From NCBI GenBank assembly GCA_002331025.1, contig DCYG01000044.1, positions 220,266 through 284,265 on the forward strand: a DNA stretch of 64,000 nt, in the 5' to 3' direction. The notes beneath the pieces are model-generated. The model ran no database searches. It saw nothing but the letters and a program-made list of their open reading frames with translations, and was not told the DNA's origin. The stretch is from Firmicutes bacterium UBA2116 (lineage in GTDB: Bacteria > Bacillota > Clostridia > Tissierellales > Sedimentibacteraceae). The position numbers were made by a program, and so were the translations under genes. Shown here in pieces: positions 9,801 to 17,710 of the stretch; within the stretch, counting starts at the first letter, position 1, and every line of letters starts with the position of its first letter.

Positions 9801-12800
9801 TAGTCATTGAATGTCCACGTCTTGCTTCCTGATCCTATTTCATATGTGCCACCAACATTTATTACTACAAGTTTTATCTTGTATTCAATCCCTGTTTCTC
9901 CCGCTAACTTTATTCTTTGACCGTTACTGTTTTTTTGTGGACTTTTAAGCCACAAATATTGTTGGTCAATTGATACTTTTCCGTAAACCCCTGCCTTAAA
10001 GCTCACAACCTTATAATCGCGTCCAACACCACCAAATCCCCGTAAATAAACGTATGGTGAGAACTCTGTTGCAGAGATACTACCCTTATCCTTTCCTTCT
10101 TTTACTGTCTTTAAATTCAGCTGTCCTGTTCCTCCTGCTAAAAATTCCGCAGTCACCGGAACAGGCCCTATCCACGTATTATATATTTTTTGGTAATGGT
10201 AGCCCCCTCCCACATGTGCAAATGACTTCAATACAACAATTTTCCACTCTTCTGAATCAATATCATAAAATATTTCACAATCAAAATATGCTCCGCCACC
10301 GTATAATTTTTTATTAGATCCATATCCACCCATGTAATAATTCATAAACATGCTGCTACTATATATGAAATCGCTATTATATATTTCATAATCCGGCATG
10401 TAGTCATACAAGTGTGATGCTTTTTCATCCCTGCTATATACACCGGATTTCATAGATTGAGTCATCTGACCTACTCCCATCATTATAACTCCTTTAAATA
10501 CAAGAGGGTTATCAGTAGGGGTAATTTCCAGGCGAAGCTTTTGAGAATCTACTTTAAATCCGCTTAAATAGCTAAGAGCTGTTTGTATATAATCATCATA
10601 GCTACTGGAATTTATCATAGACGGTCCATTAATAGAGCTTTTAAAGTCCTGTCCAATTTTATTAAGTCCTCCAGTTTCCAAAGAGCTTAAGTTTCTGACA
10701 CCATTTATTCTACTTACATTGTAATTAGACGGAAAATTTATAATTTCAAGACCATCTTCACTTTCAACAACAATTTGCAAATTTAAGCTTCTTACTTCTC
10801 CAAACTCAAAATTAGAAACATATTGCCTCACATCAAAGAAATTGTTAATAAATATACTGTCAGAAAATTCATATTTCTCTACTTCTGTACTAAATGAATC
10901 AATAAGTACATTGGTTTCTTTATCCAAGAATTTAACAGTATATTTACTTTGAATATCGCCCTTAAACGTCAAGTATGTATTTATATATGCTGATTTTGAA
11001 ATATCCTCAATAATTATATTATTAAGTAGCTTCGTTTCATTTTCAGCTAATACAAGCTTTTGGGAAGCTATGCTGATGTTATTTTCTATTTTTGAATTAC
11101 TTTTGCTTTCTAAAAATATTCCCCCAACAGGAACAGCAGAGATTTTAGGGTGAGGGTTTTTTCTATATAATTGAATGGTTGAATTATCCACCTTTACAAA
11201 TTTAGAATAATAGGTATTATCCGGTATGCTTACTTCAAAAACATATTCAATTTTATCATTAGAGGTAATTGGTTCCTGATATTTATCATTCACAAATTCA
11301 TTGTGATCAAACTTCAATACATATTCATAACCGGATAGTTCTACTATTTGTTCTTCTTTGCCGCTTTTTCCGTTAATAGTTGCTTCCGGACAATATATTC
11401 CATTTCTGTACACTCCTCCCTTAACTATTACTGTATCTTCATAAATAAGCAATCTGCCTTTAGCATCAATAAGTCGTACATGGAATGATGTTTCATAATC
11501 AGATTTTTTTAAATGAATGTTATTTTGAGGGTACAAATTATTATTTGAAATTTCTTGCATTGATTTAAGTTCATTATTAGCAAGCAGAAAAGTTTCATAT
11601 ATTGCACTGTTTTCAGGTTCAAATGCTATATCGCTTTTTATACCTGTTCTTTCAAATATAGCAATTTTTCCTTTTTCATCAGTTTCAGCTAATTTATATT
11701 TATTTTCACCACTTATGTAGGTAATCTTGCTTTTTTGAGCAGGAAATACCTGAAATAAAAACAGCTTATCTCTTAAATTTTCTACTGTTATTTCTGTTTT
11801 TTCTTCCATACCGGTTAAATTATGTTTCATTGTTAAATATGACTGTCCGGGAGATAAGCCCTCAAGCAACAATTGTGTACCCGGCAAAACTATGCTGTCA
11901 TTTACACTGTCTAACAATCCGCCATCCTTGTACTTAAGTGACAATATATTGTCATCCCCCACTGACCATGTTGTTTTATCAAATAAGTTACTCCACTTGT
12001 ATTTAGTATTAATATTTATAGTATCTGTTAAAGCAATATTTCTGTTAAGATTTAATATTTCTTCACTTGTCATTGCATCAAGAGCTTCATATAAGCTCAT
12101 TGTATGACTATCTTTATTGACACCGTTAACACTTATCTTAAATGCTTCAGAATTATATACATGCATAACATATGAATCATATGAATAAGCTTCGTCGTAT
12201 CCATTTTTTGCCCTGAGAGATACCATGTATGTATCATACAATTTTAATTCATCTACTTTGTCTACATTAATCACTATATCCTTATTTCTATCAAATATAT
12301 TGGTTGTACAAACCTCAGGTTCAGACTCATTTTTTGCCACAGTAACTATAACCTCTGTACTTGGAGTATGGTTGTCAACATCAAATTTAACCTTAAAATT
12401 ATCAACCTCATCATTTATATAATAACTGTTTTGTTTACTCAACACTGCTTTGGCAGGCAAGCTTTTTACTCTTATAAAAGCTGATGCTGTAAACAACATA
12501 TCAGTTTTTAAATCCTTTGCGGATATTTCAAGTTGGTAGCTGTATTTTCCTCTTTCCGATACATTGCTTAAATATTGATTGTTAATTTCATAATATAATT
12601 CTTGATTTTCAGCAGTGAAAATATGTGTATCACTAAATATTAGATCTCCTTTTATAAATTCTTCTGCCTCATATTGTCCTTCATATAATTTATAACTGAA
12701 AGTAGTTTCCGCTCCATTGACAGACGGAATGTTCGTAGAGTAATAAATTTTAGCATTGCTTCCTTTAATTATTTCTGCATTTTTAGACCAGCCGCTTATA

Positions 12801-14968
12801 TTTAAAAAAATCTCATTAGTATCAATTACCTGCAGAGTATTACTGTATAAAGTAAATTGTTTGTCAGGTTGTCCCGAATTTAAAGCAGTTAAAGAAAATG
12901 TTACGCTCCCCGGTTTTCCTGTCAATGAAATTGCTCCCGAGGTTGTGATTGATGCTACAGTATTGTCGCTTGACACCCACACAAAATCGTCCGGCTTCTG
13001 CCATGTAGCATTATTTTTAACATTATAGCTTAATGAAATTAAATCAATGCTATCAGAGGATATTTTATTATCTACAGGCCAATTCCCATACAAAATTTCC
13101 AAATCTGATTCATCATCAATATATATAATTTGAGCTAAGGTATATTGCTTCGATAAAGAATATATCAGCTCAAAATTGCCTGTTCCATCTTCATCAAAAT
13201 ATATTTCGCACACATAATTTTTATCTGAAATTTCTGAGCTTTCAGGTGCGGTAAAGCTGCCCTTTAACTCAGTAATAATAAGCCCGTCATTTGCATAAAG
13301 CTCTACATCACGAGCATTTCCATCCTCACCTATCACTCTTGCCTTAACAACCTTTACACGTCCATCTACAATTTTGTGTAATAATAAATAATCAGAAAGC
13401 TCTTCATTTGCTTTAAGAGATAGATTAATCACAACCTCAGCATTCATGCCTTTGCCCTGATTTACCTCTATATTTGTTTCAGCGCAATAAGAAAACAAAT
13501 CCTCATTTGTGTATGATTTAAGTGTAGCATTTGAAATCTGAGTGCTGTATGATGTACTCTCATCCTGTGACTTCCCCGATAAATCAACTGCTCCTTTTAC
13601 ATCATTTATATTAATTAAACCACTAAAATCAGGACCTGCCTCATATAAAAAGCTTACACTCTCTGAAACTGTACCATTTCTTTCAACAGGATACAAAACA
13701 GTATCGTTTGCATTTATACTTATGTTATCTGTTAAAACCGCCTCATTAAATGAAACTGTTATGGGGATACTTTCTACTAAACAATATTCATCGGCAGGTG
13801 CATTACAATTTACCGGAAACGGGTTGATTTTATCCTCAAAATTCATTTGATTTTGAACATAATTACCTTGCTCATCATGGAATAAGGTATATACAAGGCC
13901 ACCGTCTGTTAAATAATTCAAACTAAATCCTAATGAATTAACTACAGCATTTACTTCAAGGTTGCCACCTATGCCTAAAGCATATAATTCAACATCATTA
14001 AATCCAAAACCAATTATGTTTTTTCCGTCTACAGAAGTGTTTCTATTCAAAGCATTAATTGAGGAAGAAGCATAGTTTTTTACTATCTGTAAACTAACTT
14101 TCCCTGTTGCGCCTGCATTTAAAAAATATCCCGTAGGTAAATTCAAATGAGAAAAAGTACCTGTATCTATCATTTTTCTTACATCCGCTGTTATGGCTGA
14201 TGCCGTCGCTATATTTATAACATCGCCCTTGTTAACATATTTGCCGGGGGTATCCGGAAAGCTTTCAGCATTTTGTATTGCTGACATATCTGCCATAAAC
14301 ACATCTGTTGCCCTATCATATATCTGTTTAAGATCAAGAGAGTTTTCAATCCTGACGGGAACAGTCATAACTTCTTTATTGTTTTCAAACAAAGCATTGC
14401 TGATATCGCAGCAGCTTATATAAAATACTCTGTCTCCTGTCCACAGAGCTCCGGATTCCGAAACTTCAGGATTTTCGTCATCATAATTATTGTTAATTTC
14501 AGGAATTACAATATCTATTCTTTTTTCGGTTTCTCCGGCTTCAAATGTAACACTGCCGTTTTCAACAACTTCATAGTGTTTATCCAAAAATGCACTTCCC
14601 GGATATATTTTATAATCAAAGGACACGTCACTATCGCTTGAGGAATTTAACTTGAAGATAATTGTAGCTGTTATTTCTTCATCATCAACATATATTGGTT
14701 CATTTACCTCATAGGATACTCTCGTTCCAAAATCATATCCTGAAGGTGAGATAACGATATCCTCCCCCATAATTGAATACAAGCCTATCCCTTTATTGTT
14801 AATCTGATCAGTCAAAGATTGCAGAGCCATGTCATGAGCGGATAGCTGAAAATTATCATTCGAATTGTCAATATTAGTATAAGCAAAACCTGAAAATGAG
14901 CTAAAAGTGATACATAATATCAGTATAATACTTATAGCTTTATTTGTTTTTTTAACATGGTGTTTCAT
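6848..14968 (-). CDS. Giant S-layer-homology (SLH) anchored surface protein
   Basis: About 2,706 residues. The N-terminus is a Sec signal peptide (basic start, then ISIILILCITFSSFSGFAY, likely cut after FA). Residues about 70-210 look like a Calx-beta type domain (VTFEAGETEKRIDIVIPE). Residues about 655-695 look like a bacterial Ig2 repeat (WVSSDNTVASITTSG). A CARDB/Ig-like segment lies near 2190. Three SLH domains close the protein at about 2525-2585, 2587-2645 and 2651-2707 (FKDVRETDWFYDAVKF, FTDVREDDYYYDAVAW, FEDNDLISDYALSAME); these bind the pyruvylated wall polymer. No LPXTG or catalytic motif was recognised. ATG at 14968 is preferred over the TTG before it (GGGGGG 7 bases upstream). Its 5' end overlaps tetR by 17 bases. 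It is probably an adhesin or S-layer-associated structural protein. Confidence 0.88.
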   Translation of the reverse strand: MKHHVKKTNKAISIILILCITFSSFSGFAYTNIDNSNDNFQLSAHDMALQSLTDQINNKGIGLYSIMGEDIVISPSGYDFGTRVSYEVNEPIYVDDEEITATIIFKLNSSSDSDVSFDYKIYPGSAFLDKHYEVVENGSVTFEAGETEKRIDIVIPEINNNYDDENPEVSESGALWTGDRVFYISCCDISNALFENNKEVMTVPVRIENSLDLKQIYDRATDVFMADMSAIQNAESFPDTPGKYVNKGDVINIATASAITADVRKMIDTGTFSHLNLPTGYFLNAGATGKVSLQIVKNYASSSINALNRNTSVDGKNIIGFGFNDVELYALGIGGNLEVNAVVNSLGFSLNYLTDGGLVYTLFHDEQGNYVQNQMNFEDKINPFPVNCNAPADEYCLVESIPITVSFNEAVLTDNISINANDTVLYPVERNGTVSESVSFLYEAGPDFSGLININDVKGAVDLSGKSQDESTSYSTQISNATLKSYTNEDLFSYCAETNIEVNQGKGMNAEVVINLSLKANEELSDYLLLHKIVDGRVKVVKARVIGEDGNARDVELYANDGLIITELKGSFTAPESSEISDKNYVCEIYFDEDGTGNFELIYSLSKQYTLAQIIYIDDESDLEILYGNWPVDNKISSDSIDLISLSYNVKNNATWQKPDDFVWVSSDNTVASITTSGAISLTGKPGSVTFSLTALNSGQPDKQFTLYSNTLQVIDTNEIFLNISGWSKNAEIIKGSNAKIYYSTNIPSVNGAETTFSYKLYEGQYEAEEFIKGDLIFSDTHIFTAENQELYYEINNQYLSNVSERGKYSYQLEISAKDLKTDMLFTASAFIRVKSLPAKAVLSKQNSYYINDEVDNFKVKFDVDNHTPSTEVIVTVAKNESEPEVCTTNIFDRNKDIVINVDKVDELKLYDTYMVSLRAKNGYDEAYSYDSYVMHVYNSEAFKISVNGVNKDSHTMSLYEALDAMTSEEILNLNRNIALTDTININTKYKWSNLFDKTTWSVGDDNILSLKYKDGGLLDSVNDSIVLPGTQLLLEGLSPGQSYLTMKHNLTGMEEKTEITVENLRDKLFLFQVFPAQKSKITYISGENKYKLAETDEKGKIAIFERTGIKSDIAFEPENSAIYETFLLANNELKSMQEISNNNLYPQNNIHLKKSDYETSFHVRLIDAKGRLLIYEDTVIVKGGVYRNGIYCPEATINGKSGKEEQIVELSGYEYVLKFDHNEFVNDKYQEPITSNDKIEYVFEVSIPDNTYYSKFVKVDNSTIQLYRKNPHPKISAVPVGGIFLESKSNSKIENNISIASQKLVLAENETKLLNNIIIEDISKSAYINTYLTFKGDIQSKYTVKFLDKETNVLIDSFSTEVEKYEFSDSIFINNFFDVRQYVSNFEFGEVRSLNLQIVVESEDGLEIINFPSNYNVSRINGVRNLSSLETGGLNKIGQDFKSSINGPSMINSSSYDDYIQTALSYLSGFKVDSQKLRLEITPTDNPLVFKGVIMMGVGQMTQSMKSGVYSRDEKASHLYDYMPDYEIYNSDFIYSSSMFMNYYMGGYGSNKKLYGGGAYFDCEIFYDIDSEEWKIVVLKSFAHVGGGYHYQKIYNTWIGPVPVTAEFLAGGTGQLNLKTVKEGKDKGSISATEFSPYVYLRGFGGVGRDYKVVSFKAGVYGKVSIDQQYLWLKSPQKNSNGQRIKLAGETGIEYKIKLVVINVGGTYEIGSGSKTWTFNDYNNIKKQYDSIQYNLVSDKHMAGSEGFNKHATFEDRSYLADERYWNFSMPRRLSAGGISIIQSNAYPYSNPALSTDGEMMVYVSDMNSYDIKDTSVCFSLKSGGAFLEGAEIDASDYADTDVVVDGTSSDAAAAWTRVITDMELIEGSEATAEDIQNMLSSTEIMAGIYNGSEFVTTRLTDNSMADMCPVVATNGEKTIVAWRSFSVGDMDNPLSFEGIDNIMYKIYDGSAWSEEKCLYDGSIDSINTFNAKMLSDGTSAITYEVTMGDTDNTEIYCAIIDDEGNIKNIRLSNNEDRDENPQITSVAFPDKERFVIGYSVRGAGTEETAGNSVLRVTAVDGKGNIYNDFETEIDTIYSNFKFTKGSENIEDLSIVWVQPEFDAEDNYSHALWGRKFILNGESVSISPEIKLLKLDENNLIDFYDAYVDNTGKINFMLQTTDYNRADEYSNIIYGQAEYKNKVSIEEIYYNRNEIIPGNEMPFMFRIYNSGIEPINNLNINFGGTVHEFGAGDYIMPGQYKDINIFYLVPETITDAAYSVTGKYPSSLDIASGNIKLNVPDIGIYGIDVVKEVQRERMFSVMLHNNTFSKLTEGKHTVKLYAYDNPDSEAEPIAAETISDAASLNMINNGMFIKNVLLDEEALQGILNEEGEIPDDGEWIFFKAAIEEDGEEIEDADMSNNWDYVKIRGLIGKNMERVSIASRMKSQSGRSTVQVELTNNSMNEISGGNIVVKLKNESGRTIETKQFGGRTSLVVGGEETFSTTFDFNSSGTSFEALYTVENPDDGKDDSDKTKADNLQKEYVNPFKDVRETDWFYDAVKFVSENGLMIGTGTDTFGPELSVTRGMLVTILHRLENRPQAANGNFTDVREDDYYYDAVAWAKQNGIVLGIDQTRFCPNENITREQFAAILYRYFLYKNFEAEDMGVDLSEFEDNDLISDYALSAMEWAVGKGLIKGRGEVTLAPKGNATRAETAMILQRFIEGNR

Positions 14969-15590
14969 CAAATATCCCCCCTTCTGAAAGCTTGTCTATT
15001 GATTTCATTTGATTCAATATCATGGATATCAGCTTCATCCCATAATCGGCAAGCTTAAACGAACCTTTCCTCAGACACCAGTCATATATTACGCCTCTGA
15101 TACAGGTGGTAAGAATCATTGCAATTTCTTTGGCTGATAAATCACTGCATATTTCTTTATTTTTCTTTGCTTCATCAATTAATGATTTTAGAAGATTATT
15201 ATATTCCCTTTCAGGTGAGGTGAGAAATCTGACAGTGTTTAAATCTTTAATCTGAGATGAATAAATTACAGACATAAATTCCAGTCCTATTTCATTTTCC
15301 ATAACAGAAAAAACATAACCGATTAATGCGGATATTTTTTCCACGGTATTTTCATAATTTTTATTCATCTTAGAAAAATTACTGTACGCTTCATCAACCA
15401 TTGGAACCATACTGTAGATTAAATCTTCCTTTGTTTTGAAATGAGTATAAAAACCACCCTTTGATGAATTTGCTTCATTTATGATTTCATCAACTGTTAC
15501 ATTGTTATACCCCTTCTCAACAAACAACCTTCTGGCACAATCTACAATTCTTTTCTTTGTTTCATTACCTCTAATAGTTTTTTTATTCAA
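14952..15590 (-). CDS. TetR/AcrR-family transcriptional regulator
   Basis: A 212-residue TetR repressor. The N-terminal HTH is canonical (ETKKRIVDCARRLFVEKGYNNVTVDEI then SSKGGFYTHFKTKEDLIYSM, in two halves) and the C-terminal half is the helical ligand domain. The start is TTG at 15590, 6 bases after AGGAGG; an in-frame TTG 33 bases upstream lacks a ribosome site. Its 3' end overlaps the giant surface-protein gene, so both are co-transcribed and probably translationally coupled. A perfect consensus promoter and an 11+11 palindrome lie upstream, which suggests autorepression together with the surface protein. The ligand is unknown. Confidence 0.92.
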   Translation of the reverse strand: MNKKTIRGNETKKRIVDCARRLFVEKGYNNVTVDEIINEANSSKGGFYTHFKTKEDLIYSMVPMVDEAYSNFSKMNKNYENTVEKISALIGYVFSVMENEIGLEFMSVIYSSQIKDLNTVRFLTSPEREYNNLLKSLIDEAKKNKEICSDLSAKEIAMILTTCIRGVIYDWCLRKGSFKLADYGMKLISMILNQMKSIDKLSEGGIFDETPC

Positions 15591-15607
15591 GTTCTCCCTC
15601 CTGAAAT

Positions 15608-15646
15608 TAAGCAGACGACCCAAATTTCATATTTGGTGTCGGTCGC
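15608..15646 (-). promoter_or_regulatory. 5' UTR hairpin in front of tetR
   Basis: In the tetR leader the arms GACCGACACCAAAT and ATTTGGGTCGTC pair through 12 base pairs with two bulges around the loop ATGAA. The hairpin ends just before the AGGAGG ribosome site. It may stabilise the message or tune translation; there is no T-run, so it is not a terminator. Confidence 0.35.
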
Positions 15647-15664
15647 TTATGCTGCAAGCAAAAA

Positions 15665-15686
15665 TATACAGACTATAGTCTGTATA
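15665..15686. promoter_or_regulatory. Perfect 22-bp palindrome: probable TetR operator
   Basis: The arm TATACAGACTA is followed immediately by its exact reverse complement TAGTCTGTATA. It sits 2 bases downstream of the -10 and covers the expected transcription start. This is the standard place for an autorepressing TetR operator. Confidence 0.7.
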
Positions 15687-15688
15687 TA

Positions 15689-15717
15689 ATTATAGTTGTT
15701 ATGCTTTATTGTGTCAA
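15689..15717 (-). promoter_or_regulatory. Perfect consensus sigma-A promoter for tetR and the giant SLH gene
   Basis: On the minus strand TTGACA, exactly 17 bases, then TATAAT: both hexamers match the consensus fully. The operator palindrome begins directly downstream. Such a strong promoter implies tight repression or very high expression. Confidence 0.8.
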
Positions 15718-15763
15718 CAAAAATATGTTTTGTATTGAATGCAACAGGTAAAATTATTATCTT

Positions 15764-16351
15764 TTATTTACTCACATTGTATTTAACAGCAGAAATTCCA
15801 TGAGTCATAGTACCCATTGGACAGTAAACACACCACGAACGTGGTTTATATAATATCATCGTAATAATACCCAATATTGTAGAAGTCAGCATCATACTGT
15901 AAAATCCGAATGCAAATTGTGCAACCCATGCTGAAACAAAATTTGTATCAACCCAATGCCATGGAACCTTAAAAGTCCATAGCAGTGTAATAACTTCTTT
16001 TAAATTTGATGTTCCTGCAAAAACTAAATAAGTGTTAAAGAGCATAATCATAAACATAGTCATAAAAAATGTTAAAAACCCATATCTGAATATATTGGTT
16101 TTTAAAAAATGCGGCATAGGTTTATTCCTTGATAATTGATATTTATTGCCTAACAAATTCAACAGCTGTCCTCGGCCGCAATATTTATTGCAATATGCTT
16201 TACCCCCACCCTTAATAGAAATTATAAGCGGTATAGCAAAGCATATTAATCCTAACCAGGCAAAAATAATATTAAACAATCCCAATACAAGATAAATAAC
16301 TGAAAATATATATAAATATTCATTCCATGATTTCTTCTTATTTTTCTCCAT
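15764..16351 (-). CDS. Membrane-bound 4Fe-4S protein (NapH/NosR-like)
   Basis: A 195-residue membrane protein with about five hydrophobic segments (near 14-46, 90-112, 140-178). It has two cysteine pairs, Cys54/Cys58 in CNKYCGRGQLL and Cys174/Cys177 in CVYCPMGTMT. This is the truncated polyferredoxin layout of NapH/NosR/CcoG-like proteins, where cytoplasmic Fe-S clusters sit on membrane helices and pass electrons to or from a redox partner. Its ATG follows the stop of the ferredoxin gene directly, with GAGGTGG as ribosome site, so the ferredoxin is probably its electron partner. The physiological reaction is not known. Confidence 0.75.
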   Translation of the reverse strand: MEKNKKKSWNEYLYIFSVIYLVLGLFNIIFAWLGLICFAIPLIISIKGGGKAYCNKYCGRGQLLNLLGNKYQLSRNKPMPHFLKTNIFRYGFLTFFMTMFMIMLFNTYLVFAGTSNLKEVITLLWTFKVPWHWVDTNFVSAWVAQFAFGFYSMMLTSTILGIITMILYKPRSWCVYCPMGTMTHGISAVKYNVSK

Positions 16352-16558
16352 CTATGCCACCTCTTCACCCGATACGATTTCTATTGTAGATGCCGGGCAA
16401 GCTTTTACACATTTAGAACATCCTACACATTTATTTTTATTAACTTCCGCAAAAACTCCTGCCACAATATTAATTGCGCTTAACGGGCAAGCATCCGCAC
16501 ATGTACCGCATGCAACACACCCTTTCATGTTAACTAGTGCCTTTTTTCTCAATTTCAT
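16352..16558 (-). CDS. Small 2x[4Fe-4S] ferredoxin
   Basis: A 68-residue protein with two complete Cys motifs, Cys14-17-20-24 (CVACGTCADACP) and Cys44-47-50-54 (CVGCSKCVKACP), the bacterial 8Fe ferredoxin pattern. It should carry one electron per cluster at low potential. It is the first gene of a two-gene operon with the Fe-S membrane protein, whose start abuts its stop. Upstream are a good promoter and a near-perfect palindrome between the -35 and -10, so its expression is probably repressor-controlled. Confidence 0.9.
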   Translation of the reverse strand: MKLRKKALVNMKGCVACGTCADACPLSAINIVAGVFAEVNKNKCVGCSKCVKACPASTIEIVSGEEVA

Positions 16559-16585
16559 ATATTACCTCCCAAAATCACATTGCTT

Positions 16586-16613
16586 ATTATATCATAATAT
16601 TAAGATATATCAA
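16586..16613 (-). promoter_or_regulatory. Promoter with internal palindrome for the ferredoxin operon
   Basis: On the minus strand TTGATA, 16 bases, TATAAT. The 20-base stretch 16589-16608 is a palindrome except for one mismatched pair (half ATATCTTAAT against ATTATGATAT) and fills the spacer. A repressor bound there would block RNA polymerase directly. Confidence 0.55.
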
Positions 16614-16651
16614 TATTGTTACTATAAATTTTTTTTGTACTTTTTTCCAAT

Positions 16652-16682
16652 AAAAAAGACATAGATAAACCTTCAGTCTACG
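16652..16682 (-). terminator. Intrinsic terminator of the LysR gene
   Basis: On the minus strand CGTAGA and TCTATG pair over six bases (one G-U) around an 11-base loop and are followed by TCTTTTTT. It separates the LysR gene from the ferredoxin promoter. Confidence 0.5.
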
Positions 16683-16727
16683 CCTTCAAATATTTGGTAC
16701 CGAATGCTTGTGGTATATTTTATTTAG

Positions 16728-17594
16728 CTATAATGTAATATTACGGTAAAATTCTTCATTTCTTTCTTTCATCAAACTGTTGCAAGGATATATGAAATAT
16801 AACGGTCTTTCAATTGAATAACCTTTCAATGAGAGATAGGATAATTCACCAAGTTCAACTTCCCGCTTAGCAACTTCTTCATACATAAATGAAATAGCAT
16901 CCGAATTTTTTAACACCTTTTTTATAATTCCAAAACTGCTGATTTCAAATATTTTATTAAACGAAAGAATTGAATCATTATTTTGATATAAATAGTTTTC
17001 GAAAATTTCTCTTGTTCCGGATCCTACTTCGCGTAATATCAATGGATAATTGTGAAATTCGGATAAATCTGATTCTTTACCATCTAAAGGATGACCTTTA
17101 CGAGCTACAGGGGTGAATTTTGTATTACAAAATTCATAAAAATTAAATAAAGATTTATCAAAAATACCTTCTATAAAAGCACAATATAATTCATTATTCA
17201 TAAGCATTTCAATTATAGATTTTGTATTCTTAACTGTCAAAGAAAAAAGTTCATTGGAATTACCCATATATAAATTCAAATATGAAGGCAAATAATAATC
17301 TGCTATAGATAATGTCGCTCCAACCTTAAGCGGAGTTTCTATACTTTTTAATCTGCCAATCAATTGCTTCTCATTTGCTACTTGAAAATTAGCATAATTA
17401 TATAGAGCTTCTCCTTCTTCCGTTAAGTTGATTGATTTACCAACGATGTCTATCAGCTTACAGTTGTAATACTCTTCTAGTTTTCTTATGTGTTGCGTAA
17501 CCGCAGGTTGAGTAAGGTTTAAAGACGTTGCCGCTTTAGTATAATTTTTAAATTCAGCTACTTTTAAAAAAGTAAATATTTTTGTATCAAGCAA
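16728..17594 (-). CDS. LysR-family transcriptional regulator
   Basis: A LysR regulator of about 288 residues. The N-terminal HTH reads FKNYTKAATSLNLTQPAVTQ followed by HIRKLEEYYNCKLI, and the rest is the substrate-binding-like effector domain. TTG at 17594 is preferred: it gives the usual MLDTKIFTFLKVAEF start and has GGGAG 8 bases upstream. The ATG at 17609 sits practically at the expected transcription start of a TATAAT at 17617-17622. It is divergent from the YeiH-type gene, as the YeiE regulator is in enterobacteria, and probably controls it. The effector is unknown; sulfite or a cysteine-related metabolite would fit the family context. Confidence 0.88.
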   Translation of the reverse strand: MLDTKIFTFLKVAEFKNYTKAATSLNLTQPAVTQHIRKLEEYYNCKLIDIVGKSINLTEEGEALYNYANFQVANEKQLIGRLKSIETPLKVGATLSIADYYLPSYLNLYMGNSNELFSLTVKNTKSIIEMLMNNELYCAFIEGIFDKSLFNFYEFCNTKFTPVARKGHPLDGKESDLSEFHNYPLILREVGSGTREIFENYLYQNNDSILSFNKIFEISSFGIIKKVLKNSDAISFMYEEVAKREVELGELSYLSLKGYSIERPLYFIYPCNSLMKERNEEFYRNITL

Positions 17595-17632
17595 AATATC
17601 ATCTCCCATTCCACTTATTATAACATAAAGTT

Positions 17633-17683
17633 ATCAATTATAAAATATCATAATTTGATTTTATCATTATTTTGTTATAGAAT
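17633..17683 (+). promoter_or_regulatory. yeiH-type promoter with candidate LysR site
   Basis: The promoter is TTGATT (17655-17660), 17 bases, TAGAAT (17678-17683). Upstream and overlapping the -35 is an imperfect inverted repeat (17633-17659; ATCAA-TTAT against ATCAAATTAT on the other strand), the dyad form expected for a LysR-type activator. Confidence 0.5.
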
Positions 17684-17710
17684 TCTATCATAACAGCAAG
17701 GAGGATCGTA

